Origin: Bacteroidales bacterium
Lineage (GTDB): Bacteria > Bacteroidota > Bacteroidia > Bacteroidales > PWNQ01
Assembly (NCBI GenBank): GCA_021738505.1
Contig: JAIPBW010000012.1
Location: 1-54,842, forward strand
Length of the DNA: 54,842 nt
Reading direction: 5' to 3'
Below, piece by piece: positions 26,099 to 37,100 of the stretch. The notes beneath the pieces were generated by a model, which saw only the letters and a list, made by a program, of their open reading frames with translations, made no database searches and was not told the origin of the DNA. The translations under genes and the position numbers were made by a program. Numbering within the stretch: the stretch's first letter is position 1; each line of letters begins with the position of its first letter.

Positions 26099-29000
26099 AT
26101 GATCAACAAATTGATTTCATTTTCCGTCAGGAATAAATTTATTATAGGCCTGTTTATTATGATCTGGATAGGTTGGGGGCTTTACTCGGCATTTAATTTA
26201 CCGTTAAACACCATGCCGGACCTCACCAACAATCAGGTAAAAATAACGACCTACACTCCTGATCTGGCCACAGAAGAAGTAGAAAGGCTAATTACATATC
26301 CCATAGAATTAGAAATGGGTAATTTGCCGGGATTAAAAGAAATACGTTCCATGTCTAAATTCGGGCTTTCGGATATTACGCTTGTTTTTGAGGATGATAT
26401 GGGCATGTATAAGCCACGGCAATTGGTCAAAGAAAGACTTAAAAGTGCTTCAGACAAATTACCTGTAGGAGCCGGAGAACCTTCGATAGGCCCTATGAGC
26501 AGTGGCCTTGGAGAAATTTATCAATACGTGTTGACAACCAGCCCCGGTTATGACACAGCATACTCGGCTATGGATTTAAGGGAAATTCAGGATTGGGTTG
26601 TTAAGAAAGAACTAATTAACATCCCGGGCGTGGTAGGCATAAACACCATGGGAGGATTTCTAAAACAGTATGAAGTAGCTGTCAACCCCGAAAAGCTAAA
26701 AAGTCACAACCTGACCATTCCCGATATTTATGAAGCCCTGAAAAAAAACAATGCCAATACAGGCGGAAATTACATCGAAAAAAACCGCAGAGCATATTTC
26801 ATACGTGGCGAAGGGCTTATAAAAACGTTGAATGAAATAAGAACAATAAGCCTAAAGAATAATGCCGGCACTCCGCTCCAAATAAAAGATATAGCTACGG
26901 TTCAATATGGACATGCCCCTCGCTTCGGAGCATTTACTTACAACGGAAAAGGGGAAGCCGTTGGTGGTAAAATCATGATGCTACGAGGTGAAAATCCGGC
27001 AGAAGTTATTGCCAACATAAAAGAAAGATTACCACAAGTAAAAGCTGCACTACCTGAAGGTGTGGAGATGAAACCTTTCCTGGACAGATCAACCCTGATC
27101 AAAGACACTACCGACACAGTAGTTGAGAATCTGACGCTGGGAGCTCTCATTGTAATTTTTGTTCTTGTCATGCTGATGGGAAGCATGCGCTCCGGCCTGA
27201 TCACAGCTTCTGTAATCCCTTTATCTCTGCTCTTTGCACTTGGAATCATGCATACTTTTGGATTCTCAGCTAACCTTATTAGTCTGGGAGCTATTGATTT
27301 CGGAATTATCATTGACGGAGCCGTTATCATTATTGAGTTTACGGTATTTCAGATCAACCGGCGCTTATCGTCTCTAAAACACCTGAAAGGAAAAGCATTA
27401 AAAAACAAAATTGATCAGATTACCATTGAGTCTTCCAATCGCATGATGCGAACAGCTTTCTTCGGGCAATTGATCATTCTTGTTGTTTTCCTTCCGGTAC
27501 TCACATTGAGTGGGCAGGAAGGCCAAATGTTCCGTCCCATGGCACTAGTTTTCGGATCTGCTCTGATCGGTGCAATTATACTGTGCCTTACCTATGTGCC
27601 CATGATGTCAGCATGGATTTTAAGACCGGATAAATCAGGGAAAATAAGATGGGCTGACCGCATTTTAATCAGAATAAAAACTTCTTATCACAAAATACTT
27701 CGCCAGGCTTTAAGATACCGCTATGCCGTACTTAGTGGAATTGTTGCCTTGTTTATCGGGGCTCTGATAGTTTTTGCAAATATGGGTTCTGTATTTATTC
27801 CCACTTTAGACGAAGGGGATTTTGCCATACATCCTATTTTACAGCCCGGCACCTCTTTGTCGGAAACCGTGGATATTAATACAAAACTTGAGCAACAGCT
27901 ACTAAAAGAATTCCCTGACGAAGTTGAACAGGTAGCCACCAAAATAGGAACAGGAGAAATTCCTACCGACCCAATGTCGCTGGAAATGGCTAAAATGATT
28001 ATCAACCTGAAGCCAAAAGATGAATGGACACGCACCGACTCGAAAGAAGAGCTGGCGACTTTGATGAAACAGGAAATGTCATCTGTAGTTCCCGGAGTAA
28101 ACTTCTTCTTTGTACAACCCATTGAAATGCTCTTCAAACACTTACTCACAGGCTCTTCCGCCGACATCCAGATGAATATTTACGGAGAAGACCTGAACAC
28201 TTTAGCGCGTTTAGGAGAAGAAGCTAAATCGATTATAAGTGATATCCCCGGAGCGGGAGATTTAAATGTGCAGCAAGCAGTCGGACTTCCTCAAATTGTT
28301 ATTGATTACGATCGCGATAAACTGGCGCAGTATGGTGTTGACATCCAAACCGTCAACAAAACCATACAGGCCGCCTATTCGGGAGCCAAAGCAGGCATTA
28401 TTTATGAGGGAGAGCGTCAATTTTCGCAGGTTGTCAGACTGGAAAAAGAACTTCGTAAAGACCCGGAGGCTATCGGAGATCTTTATGTGCGCCGTGCTAA
28501 CGGGAATCAAGTTAAGCTTAAAGAAATTGCTAATATTAAGGAAAAAACCGGTCCTGCCTCTATTTCTCGTGAAGGTGTTAAACGAAAGCTGGAAGTAGGT
28601 ATCAATATTGGTGACCGCGATACGGAATCTTTCATTCAAGATGTTCAGCAAAAATTAAGCACTGATCTGGATTTGCCCAAAGGCTATAACATCAGTTATA
28701 AAGGTGACTTCCAGAGCCTGCAAAGTGCAAAAAAACGCTTGTCATGGGTTGTCCCGTTAGTACTTGGATTCATTTTTGTTTTGTTGTACTTTTCCTTTAA
28801 TTCTTTAAGCCAGGCATTGCTGGTATTCTCAGCCGTTCCGTTGGCTACTATCGGCGGCATCTTCTCCTTATGGATCCGCGATATGCCTTTTAGCATATCT
28901 GCCGGAATTGGATTTATTGCCCTGTTTGGTATTGCCGTACTTAATGGAGTCGTCTTAATGAGTTTCTTTAATGAGCTTAAAGCAGAAGGTATGAAAAACC

Positions 29001-30484
29001 CCTTCCGGCGAATTTATCATGGAACAGAAATGCGATTGCGTCCTGTGATCCTGACAGCAGTTACCGATGCCCTGGGATTTTTGCCTATGGCTATTTCCAC
29101 ATCGGCAGGAGCGGAAGTACAACGCCCATTAGCTACTGTAGTGGTAGGAGGGTTGATCACAGCAACATTACTCACATTGATTGTGCTACCCATAATTTAT
29201 TCATTAAATGAAAAGAAAATGAAACTGCCCGTTTTTTCAAATATGATCAAAAACAACCGCAATAAAACAAAAAACCTTTTAGGAGCCCTGCTTATAGTAA
29301 CATCTGTGTTACTATTCCCCGACGTAGCAAAATCCCAGACATCAACAGACACGATGATTATTAAAAATATAGACCAGGCTACTCAGGTTTCTTTGGATAA
29401 TCATCCTGAAATACAGGCACAAAGACTAAGAATAAAACAACAAGAAAAACTGAAAGCCACTGCCTGGGATTTACCCGATACCCGTTTTGCCTATGAAAAG
29501 GAACATGAAGCAGATGATATCCAAACCTGGACTGTAGAGCAGGCTTTTAACCTGCCGGTTGAATATATAGCGCGTAAGAATACAATTCAAAAACGAATCA
29601 GGGAAGAAAATGCAGGGCTCACTCTGAAAGAATCCCGGATAAAACGTAATCTGCATAAAGCATATAATGAGGTCCTTTTTGCCAAAGAGAAATTATCCCT
29701 GCTAAAGGAATTAGACTCCATCTTCCGGAAATTATACAAGGCGGGTAAGCTGAGATTTGAAACCGGCGACATTTCATATTTGGAGAAAACCTCTGCTCAA
29801 GCGAAACACAAAGAAATACAGATCGCCAGAGAACAAGCGAAAAACGAACTGAGACAGAGCCGGCAAGTTTTAAAGGAATATCTGTACATCAATAAGCCAT
29901 TCCGTTTATCCGAAGATCACTTATCGGAAGTAACGTTCCGGAAAACAATAAACGAGAAAGATAGCTTGTCAAATAATCCCCTTATTAATGTCAGCAAACG
30001 AAAGTACCAAACCTCACTTGCTAATAGCAAAGCCGTTCAGGCTGTTTCCTGGCCGGATCCGTTTTTCAGATTCAGCCGGAAAAACCTGGCTAATAGACAT
30101 ACTTTCAATAGTTTTGAAGTAGGACTAACTTTACCCTTAGATATCTGGGCAGAAAGAAGCAGAAATAAAGCTGCCGAAATTGCTGCTGAAAGCGAATATC
30201 AGAATCTGCAAGCTGCAAAAAATACCATTTATACCAATTTCATAAACAGCCTTAACGAACTCAACAACCTGCAAAACCAACTGAAATATTATCATGAAAG
30301 CCGGCTTAAAGAAAGTACAGAAATCATTAAAAGTGCTTCTAAGCAATACCAGTCCGGAAATATTGACTATCTGCAATATATCCAGTATTTCGATCAGGCA
30401 ACAAATATCAGACTGGGATATCTGGAGCTTTTAAGAAAATATAACCGTCAGGTGATTGATTTAAAATTTACAACAGGACAATAA
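26099..30484 (+). CDS. CzcA-type heavy-metal RND pump fused to a TolC-like outer-membrane factor
   Basis: The 1461-residue protein has a complete RND pump in residues 1-1040: TM1 at about 13-30, two large periplasmic loops, and twelve TMs in all. TM4 carries AIDFGIIIDGAVIIIEF with the proton-relay acids Asp400, Asp406 and Glu413. This pattern is of the divalent-cation (Zn/Co/Cd, CzcA) kind rather than the Cu/Ag (CusA) kind. After a basic link comes a hydrophobic, signal-peptide-like segment (about 1059-1078, ending VAKSQ). Residues about 1082-1461 then form a TolC/CzcC-like coiled-coil outer-membrane factor. The reading frame is continuous, so this is a real fusion, known from Bacteroidota. 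The adaptor gene follows after 13 bp. Confidence 0.92.
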   Translation: MINKLISFSVRNKFIIGLFIMIWIGWGLYSAFNLPLNTMPDLTNNQVKITTYTPDLATEEVERLITYPIELEMGNLPGLKEIRSMSKFGLSDITLVFEDDMGMYKPRQLVKERLKSASDKLPVGAGEPSIGPMSSGLGEIYQYVLTTSPGYDTAYSAMDLREIQDWVVKKELINIPGVVGINTMGGFLKQYEVAVNPEKLKSHNLTIPDIYEALKKNNANTGGNYIEKNRRAYFIRGEGLIKTLNEIRTISLKNNAGTPLQIKDIATVQYGHAPRFGAFTYNGKGEAVGGKIMMLRGENPAEVIANIKERLPQVKAALPEGVEMKPFLDRSTLIKDTTDTVVENLTLGALIVIFVLVMLMGSMRSGLITASVIPLSLLFALGIMHTFGFSANLISLGAIDFGIIIDGAVIIIEFTVFQINRRLSSLKHLKGKALKNKIDQITIESSNRMMRTAFFGQLIILVVFLPVLTLSGQEGQMFRPMALVFGSALIGAIILCLTYVPMMSAWILRPDKSGKIRWADRILIRIKTSYHKILRQALRYRYAVLSGIVALFIGALIVFANMGSVFIPTLDEGDFAIHPILQPGTSLSETVDINTKLEQQLLKEFPDEVEQVATKIGTGEIPTDPMSLEMAKMIINLKPKDEWTRTDSKEELATLMKQEMSSVVPGVNFFFVQPIEMLFKHLLTGSSADIQMNIYGEDLNTLARLGEEAKSIISDIPGAGDLNVQQAVGLPQIVIDYDRDKLAQYGVDIQTVNKTIQAAYSGAKAGIIYEGERQFSQVVRLEKELRKDPEAIGDLYVRRANGNQVKLKEIANIKEKTGPASISREGVKRKLEVGINIGDRDTESFIQDVQQKLSTDLDLPKGYNISYKGDFQSLQSAKKRLSWVVPLVLGFIFVLLYFSFNSLSQALLVFSAVPLATIGGIFSLWIRDMPFSISAGIGFIALFGIAVLNGVVLMSFFNELKAEGMKNPFRRIYHGTEMRLRPVILTAVTDALGFLPMAISTSAGAEVQRPLATVVVGGLITATLLTLIVLPIIYSLNEKKMKLPVFSNMIKNNRNKTKNLLGALLIVTSVLLFPDVAKSQTSTDTMIIKNIDQATQVSLDNHPEIQAQRLRIKQQEKLKATAWDLPDTRFAYEKEHEADDIQTWTVEQAFNLPVEYIARKNTIQKRIREENAGLTLKESRIKRNLHKAYNEVLFAKEKLSLLKELDSIFRKLYKAGKLRFETGDISYLEKTSAQAKHKEIQIAREQAKNELRQSRQVLKEYLYINKPFRLSEDHLSEVTFRKTINEKDSLSNNPLINVSKRKYQTSLANSKAVQAVSWPDPFFRFSRKNLANRHTFNSFEVGLTLPLDIWAERSRNKAAEIAAESEYQNLQAAKNTIYTNFINSLNELNNLQNQLKYYHESRLKESTEIIKSASKQYQSGNIDYLQYIQYFDQATNIRLGYLELLRKYNRQVIDLKFTTGQ

Positions 30485-30497
30485 AAAACCAGAAATA

Positions 30498-31898
30498 ATG
30501 AAAAATATAACACGTCATCTATTTGCAACACTGCTGATTTTAGCTGCAGGATTACTGATTACCTCCTGCAATGAAGATCAGCCTAAGGAAGATCAACATA
30601 CAACAGATCATGATAACCACAATCATGAAGAACATGAATCCGGAGAGACTTCTGAAAGCCCGGATAAAAAAGAAGTGATAATTACTCAAAGACAGATGAA
30701 AGCAATGGGGATTCAAACAGCAAGGATACAAAAACGAAACCTTTCAGACATCGTCAAAGCTTTTGGAAACATTACCCTTCCACCCGGTCAGAAAGAAACC
30801 ATAAGTCCGGTGATCGGAGGCATAATCCGAAATATCAAGGTTATAAGCGGCGACTATGTTCAAAAAGGACAAGCCATTGCCCGGATAGAACATCCTGACA
30901 TCGTGGATTTACAGAATGAGTTTTTGGAAACTAAAAACAAAAATGAATATTTGGAAACGGAATATAACCGCCAAAAAAGGTTATTCCGGGACAGCATTAA
31001 TTCAGCAAAAACCTATCAGCAAATAAAATCCGAATACCAGTCGAACCGGAGCCGCCTGCAAAGCCTTAGGCAAAAGCTAAAACTACTTCACCTCAACCCG
31101 GATGAACTGACCCCGGAAAATATTACAAACAGTTATCCTTTGGTTTCACCTATCAACGGATATGTGGCCCATATCGAAGCAAATAACGGCATGAATGTAA
31201 ATGAAGGCCAAAATCTGTTTTTGCTGAACAATAACGACAAAGCACATATCGACCTGGAAGTGTATGAAAAGGATATTGCGCGAATAGAGAAAGGACAAAC
31301 CCTTACTTTTAACCTCAATAACAACCCTTTATCTTCACCTTTAAAAGGAGAGGTCATAAAAAAAGCCCGTAATTTTGATACGGAAAAACGTACAGCTCTC
31401 ATCCATGCCGATATAACGGATAAGAATAAGAACTTACTTCCCGGAATGTCTGTCATTGCTCATATTCAAACCGGTGGAAAGAAACAAAATTCATTGCCGG
31501 TAACGGCTTTTGTACAGGACCGTGGAAAAACCTGGGTCTTTATACAGAAACATCAGGAAGCACACTCTGATGACTGTAGCCATGATGCTGCTGAAAAAGA
31601 TCAGCATGATCATGCAAAAGAGCATAATGGCAGTGAAGAAAGCCATGATCATGAGCATGCTAAAGAACAGACATCCGCAGATAAGCCTAACCCTTCGACA
31701 AATCATCAGCATGCCGAAGAATTCGTCTTTCAACGTATAGAAGTATACAAAGGCACTACTGAAGCTGGTTTTTCAGGTTTAACCTTTAAAAATCCGGTTG
31801 ATAACGATGCAGTGTTTGCCACAGGGAATGTTCAGGCTATCTTAGCAGAGATGAAGAAAAGCAGCGGCAGCGAGGGAGGTCACGGACATGCTCATTAA
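30498..31898 (+). CDS. His-rich periplasmic adaptor lipoprotein (CzcB/CusB-like membrane-fusion protein)
   Basis: The 466-residue protein has a lipobox (LITSC, Cys24). A His/Asp/Glu-rich tail follows (DHDNHNHEEHE), then the usual adaptor core: a beta-barrel start (VIITQRQMKAMGIQTA), a lipoyl-like half (VISGDYVQKGQAIARIEHP), a coiled-coil hairpin (about 135-205) and the second lipoyl half (LVSPINGYVAHIEANNG). A second His-rich insertion (about 350-412, HAKEHNGSEESHDHEHAKE) sits in the C-terminal membrane-proximal domain, and the C-terminus ends GGHGHAH. It bridges the RND pump and the outer-membrane factor. The three His-rich parts are probably metal-binding or metal-delivering sites. 13 bp after the pump gene, so same operon. 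Confidence 0.92.
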   Translation: MKNITRHLFATLLILAAGLLITSCNEDQPKEDQHTTDHDNHNHEEHESGETSESPDKKEVIITQRQMKAMGIQTARIQKRNLSDIVKAFGNITLPPGQKETISPVIGGIIRNIKVISGDYVQKGQAIARIEHPDIVDLQNEFLETKNKNEYLETEYNRQKRLFRDSINSAKTYQQIKSEYQSNRSRLQSLRQKLKLLHLNPDELTPENITNSYPLVSPINGYVAHIEANNGMNVNEGQNLFLLNNNDKAHIDLEVYEKDIARIEKGQTLTFNLNNNPLSSPLKGEVIKKARNFDTEKRTALIHADITDKNKNLLPGMSVIAHIQTGGKKQNSLPVTAFVQDRGKTWVFIQKHQEAHSDDCSHDAAEKDQHDHAKEHNGSEESHDHEHAKEQTSADKPNPSTNHQHAEEFVFQRIEVYKGTTEAGFSGLTFKNPVDNDAVFATGNVQAILAEMKKSSGSEGGHGHAH

Positions 31899-31946
31899 TT
31901 CAGGATATAAAAGCTAAATTCAGGTTTTTCCTGTTAACAAAACATG

Positions 31947-31954
31947 TATCTTTG
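31947..31954 (+). promoter_or_regulatory. Candidate -7 element for the CDF gene (TATCTTTG)
   Basis: TATCTTTG matches TAnnTTTG and lies 41 bp before the ATG at 31996. It suggests that the CDF gene can be expressed apart from the upstream efflux genes. Confidence 0.5.
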
Positions 31955-31995
31955 GTGTTATCAGTAACGAAAACGTAATATAGAGTAAACCGGAT

Positions 31996-32880
31996 ATGGC
32001 ACATTCGCATATAAAAAACAACACGCAGAACAGAGCCTTTGCTATTGGGATCGGGCTGAACATTGCTTTTGTAGGTATTGAGATTTTTTATGGCCTTTTA
32101 GCAAATTCATCTGCTCTCTTAGCTGATGCGGGCCATAATGCCAGTGATGTATTAAGCCTGATTTTTGCATGGACAGCGATCGGGCTGGCCAGCTTAAAGC
32201 CAAAAGGCAAATACACTTATGGGCTTCGGAAAACCACAATTTTGGTATCCATGCTTAATGCCATCTTGCTTTTCGCTGCTGTAATTGCTATTGCATGGGA
32301 TGCCATTGGCAAACTGCAAAATCCCGAACCTGTCGCCGGGACCCAGGTTATGATCGTTGCCGGAATAGGAGTTATTATCAATACGGTTACAGCTCTGCTT
32401 TTTATGAAAGGACAAAAAGATGATCTGAATATCAGGGGAGCTTTCCTTCACATGGCTGCTGATGCGGGAGTCTCTATTGGTGTTGTTATTGCCGGCCTAT
32501 TGATAAACCTCACCGGAGCTCACTGGATAGACCCGTTAATGAGTTTTATCATTATCGCAATCATACTTTGGGGAACCTGGCGTTTATTCACAGAGTCATT
32601 GAATCTTGCTTTAGATGCAGTTCCTAAGAACATAGACATTAACAAGGTGCATGATCATTTGCTATCAAAAGAAGGTGTTACAGACGTTCACGATCTCCAT
32701 GTCTGGGCTATGAGCACTACGCAAATTGCACTTACTGCCCATCTGGTAATGCCGGAAGGAAACAGCGACAAGTTTATTGCTGAATTGCAACAGGAATTAA
32801 AAAATAATTTCGGTATTGGTCATTCTACATTTCAGGTAGAAAAAGAAAAGGTAGATGATGATTCCGACCCCGGCTGCTGA
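31996..32880 (+). CDS. czcD: Cation diffusion facilitator, CzcD-like (Zn/Co/Cd exporter)
   Basis: The 294-residue inner-membrane protein moves Zn2+ or similar ions from the cytosol to the periplasm by proton antiport. Six TMs are visible. The TM2 site HNASD (His47, Asp51) and the TM5 site HMAAD give the HxxxD pair of Zn-selective CDFs. The short His-containing N-terminus (MAHSH) and the soluble C-terminal domain (about 205-294, VHDLHVWAMS) are standard. It lies 97 bp after the CzcB-like gene on the same strand, feeding zinc to the periplasmic stage of the RND pump. Symbol by similarity. Confidence 0.9.
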   Translation: MAHSHIKNNTQNRAFAIGIGLNIAFVGIEIFYGLLANSSALLADAGHNASDVLSLIFAWTAIGLASLKPKGKYTYGLRKTTILVSMLNAILLFAAVIAIAWDAIGKLQNPEPVAGTQVMIVAGIGVIINTVTALLFMKGQKDDLNIRGAFLHMAADAGVSIGVVIAGLLINLTGAHWIDPLMSFIIIAIILWGTWRLFTESLNLALDAVPKNIDINKVHDHLLSKEGVTDVHDLHVWAMSTTQIALTAHLVMPEGNSDKFIAELQQELKNNFGIGHSTFQVEKEKVDDDSDPGC

Positions 32881-32938
32881 CGTGGGTTCCCGTGGCGACG
32901 CGTTGTAACAAAAACCATTATAAAAAATCAGAACACGC

Positions 32939-34159
32939 ATGAAAATACTTCACACAGCCGACTGGCATTTAGGAAAGCGTTTGGAAAACTTCAGCCGGAT
33001 AGAAGAACAGCGACAGGTAATGCAGGAGATCGCTGACATTGCGGAACGAAATGCTGTTGATTTGGTCATCATCGCCGGAGACCTATTCGACACGTTCAAT
33101 CCTCCCATTGAGGCCGAAGAACTTTTCTACCGCAGTCTGCGCCAGCTGTCCGGCAACGGCAAACGTCCGGTACTTGCTCTTGCGGGAAACCACGACTCAC
33201 CGGACCGAATCGAGGCTCCGGAACCACTGGCACGTGAAATGGGAATCTTTTTCGCCGGATATCCTTCCTCGGAAATATCGCCGTGCACACTTGAGAATAG
33301 ATATTCCATTATGAAAAGCGAACCGGGATTTATGGAAATCCAACCTCCGCATGCAGATCATCCTTTGCGGATATTGTTTACCCCTTATGCCAATGAGTTC
33401 AGGCTAAAATCTTTCCTGGGCACCAAAGACCAGGAAGAGGCAATGCGTGAACTTCTTCAACAGCAGTGGAACCAACAAGCTGAAAAATACTGCGACAACA
33501 AAGGTGTTAACCTGCTGGCTACTCACTTGTTCGTGATGAAAGAAGGCCAAACCACTCCTGAAGAACCGGATGATGAAAAACCGATATTACATGTAGGCGG
33601 TGCACAAGCAATTTTCACCTCCAACCTGCCGGAACAAATTCAGTATACGGCACTTGGACATTTGCATCGCAATCATCATGTAGACAAATCAGAAAAAAAT
33701 ATCTGGTATAGCGGTAGCCCTTTGAGTTATAGTTTTTCAGAAGCCAGTCAGGAAAAATTTGTAAATCTGGTCACAGCTGAACCCGGAGAAAAAGCAATTG
33801 TCGAAAAAATAAAACTACAACAAGGCAAACCCCTGATAAGAAAGCGATTTGAAGATATTGATGATGCCGTATCCTGGTTAACAGAAAATCAAAATGCACT
33901 CGTGGAACTCACCATTGTCGCTGACAATTATCTGACAGCTGAAGACCGTAAAAAACTGCAAAAAGCTCATCCGGGGATAATCACTATCATCCCGGAGATA
34001 AAAAACAAACAACAAGTCAGCAACAGCCGCAACATCAACTTACAGCAAAACATGGATGAACTGTTTAAGCAGTATTTCAAACACTATTTTGGTCAGGAAC
34101 CCAATCCGGAACTTTTGGATTTATTCAAAGAATTACAAGCACAAAAAGGACAATCATGA
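32939..34159 (+). CDS. sbcD: Exonuclease SbcCD, nuclease subunit D
   Basis: The 406-residue Mre11-type phosphoesterase cuts hairpins and protein-blocked DNA ends with SbcC. The metallophosphoesterase motifs are all present: DWHLGK (8-13), GDLFD, GNHDS and the later GHLHRNHH. The C-terminal capping region (about 285-406) is normal. Its stop codon overlaps the sbcC start by 4 bp (ATGA at 34156-34159), the usual coupled arrangement. Confidence 0.95.
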   Translation: MKILHTADWHLGKRLENFSRIEEQRQVMQEIADIAERNAVDLVIIAGDLFDTFNPPIEAEELFYRSLRQLSGNGKRPVLALAGNHDSPDRIEAPEPLAREMGIFFAGYPSSEISPCTLENRYSIMKSEPGFMEIQPPHADHPLRILFTPYANEFRLKSFLGTKDQEEAMRELLQQQWNQQAEKYCDNKGVNLLATHLFVMKEGQTTPEEPDDEKPILHVGGAQAIFTSNLPEQIQYTALGHLHRNHHVDKSEKNIWYSGSPLSYSFSEASQEKFVNLVTAEPGEKAIVEKIKLQQGKPLIRKRFEDIDDAVSWLTENQNALVELTIVADNYLTAEDRKKLQKAHPGIITIIPEIKNKQQVSNSRNINLQQNMDELFKQYFKHYFGQEPNPELLDLFKELQAQKGQS

Positions 34160-37100
34160 TACCCCAAACGTTGACCATAAAAGGTTTATACTCCTATCAA
34201 AAAGAACAACATATTGATTTCCGCCAACTGATGGAAAGCCGGTTATTCGGGATCTTTGGCAGTGTAGGTTCCGGAAAATCATCCATTTTAGAAGCGATCA
34301 CGTTTGCTTTGTATGGCGAAACCGATCGGCTTAATAACCGGGACAACAGAAACTATAACATGATGAATCTGAAATCGGATGAATTACTTATCGATTTCGT
34401 ATTTGACAATCATTCCGGAGAAACCTACCGGTTCACTGTGCATGGAAAACGAAGTAAAAATGATTTTGACAATGTAAGGACATACCAACGCAAGGCCTAC
34501 CAGAAAAGCCAAAACCAGTGGATACCCATAGAAACTTCAATGGCTGAAGAGATTACGGGCCTATCGTATGAGAATTTCAGACGAACCATCATCATCCCGC
34601 AGGGGAAATTTCAGGAGTTTCTCCAACTCACGGATAAAGAACGTACCAATATGATGAAAGAGCTCTTTAATCTGGATAAATTTGAGTTCTATCATCAGGT
34701 AAAAACCCTGGAAGCCCAGAACAAAGAAAAAACGGACACGCTAAACGGTAAACTTGAGCATTATGAACATGTCAGCCATGAAGCTCTGAAAGCGCAAAAA
34801 GAAAAAGTGGAAAGCCTTGGTGAAGATCTAAAAAGACACTCGGAAAAGCTTAAAAAACAAGAAGACAGAGTTAAAAATCTGGAAGAAGTAAAAAAATATT
34901 TTGAAGATTTTAAAGAAAAAGAAAAGAACTTCAACGAGAGGCAACAAGAGAAACCAGCTTATGAAAAGCGAAAGGAAACGCTAAAGCAGTTTGAAACGGC
35001 TCAGCAACATTTTCAGCATCTCCTTCAGCAACAAAAGGAAAAACAGGAAGAATTCAACAACAAAAAAAATGACCTTAAGAAAACTTCCAAAGACTTAGAC
35101 CAAAAAGAAAAAAAACAAAAAGAACTAAAAGAAACTTTCCGGAAGGCTGAAAGCGAATATGAAAAACTGGATCAAATCAAAGATAAAAAAGATGACCTTC
35201 AGGAATGGATCACTGTCCTGGATGCAAATGCTGACATAACAGGATTGACTGAACGCATTCAAAAAGGTGAAACCGAAACGCAAAAGTTAAAACAGGAAAA
35301 AGAAAAGACTGAAAAAGAAACAGAAGACCTGGATCAGGAAATTGAAAAATTAAAGGCGGATATTCCCGATCAGCAGGTTTTATTTCAATTACAGGAATGG
35401 TTTACTCAGAAAAACACGCTAAATGAAAAAATAAAACAGCTAAAAGAAGATATTGCCGGAGAAAATGCAGTTATTGAAAAAAATAAACACGACCTTCAGG
35501 AGGCTGTCCCCGAAGAGTTGAAGACAACAATTAAAAAACCCGGCTCATTTGACCATATTTTGGAGACGATAGCCCAACAGCAGAAAGATACAGAAAATAA
35601 ACTGGGAGATATCGATCAAGAGCTGGAACATCTGCAAATACAAACTAAACTTAAAGAATTCACCACTGCACTTGAACAAGGCAAACCTTGTCCGCTTTGC
35701 GGTGCAGAGGAACATCCCGACATCCTGGATACTGAAGACGTGGAAACACAGAGAGAAGAAGTCCAAAATAAAAAGAAACAGCTAGTAACCTTCCGGGATA
35801 AATTATTTGATTTTAAAGGAAAAGTAAATACTGCGCAAAGCAAGGAAAAACAATCAAAGGACAGGATCCACGATCTTTACAAACGTTTGCAGGAAAACAT
35901 AGACAAGTTTGATGCTCATCTGAAAAATTTTAAATGGGAGAAATACCAGACGGACGATGAACAAAGAGTTGAAGAGGATATCAAGCGGGCAAAAGAAGTA
36001 TCTCAAAAGATCAAAGAGCTGGAAAAAAAGCGAAAAGACCTGGAGCAAAAGCATAAAAAGGATGCTTTAAACATTGAGAAATACGAAAAAGAACTGTCAA
36101 AAATTAAAGACAACAGAATAAAAGCCGAAACAAAGAAAGAAAATGCTCAACAACGCATAAAAACTCCAACTCCTGAATACCTTCCGGAAAATAAAGAGCA
36201 AGCAAAAGAGCAGATTGACCAATTAGCTGATACGATTAAAAAAACAGAAGAAAAATATAAAAAACTACAGGAGGAATTGACGAACATCAATAATGACATC
36301 CTTCGCTTATCTACACAAAAAGAACACCTGGAGAACGATCTGGAAAAAATAAAAACCGTTAACGAAAATGTATCGCGTCAGATCGAAAACAAACTGCAAA
36401 ACACGGATTTTGAAACGCTCGAAGAAGTTCAGTCAATACTTCAACAAGACCTGGACATTCAAAAAGAACGGGATAAAATAGATGCGTTCTATCATAAGCT
36501 ATATGCTGCCGAACAAGAGTTAAAATCTGCAAAAGAGAAAATAAAAGACTCATCCTTTGATGAAGAAGACTACAAGCAGGCAAAGGCTGAATTGAATGAC
36601 ATTAAAGAAAAAAACGAAGAACTAAAAGCACAATACACAACAGCAAAAAACGCTTTGGAAGAGCTTAAGAAGAATTTAGCCGCAAAAGAAAAGATGCAGC
36701 AGGAACTCAGAGAATTGGAGAAAAGAGCTGAGAATTTAAAGAGTATGCATAAATTATTCAAAGGCAGTGGCTTTGTTAACTATGTATCTTCTGTCTTTCT
36801 GCATAATCTTTGTGTCACGGCCAATGAACGCTTTTATAAACTAACCCGTCAGCAATTACAACTTGAAGTGGATGAGAACAACAATTTCCGTGTTCGCGAC
36901 TTTCTGAACAATGGTCGCACGCGTAGTGTGAAAACACTTTCCGGGGGACAAACATTTCAGGCTTCTTTATCACTGGCGCTGGCTTTGGCTGAAAGCGTGC
37001 AGAAACAAGCCCAAACCGGCCATAATTTCTTCTTTTTGGACGAAGGCTTCGGTACCCTTGACAAAGACTCATTACAAACGGTGTTTGACACCCTGAAATC

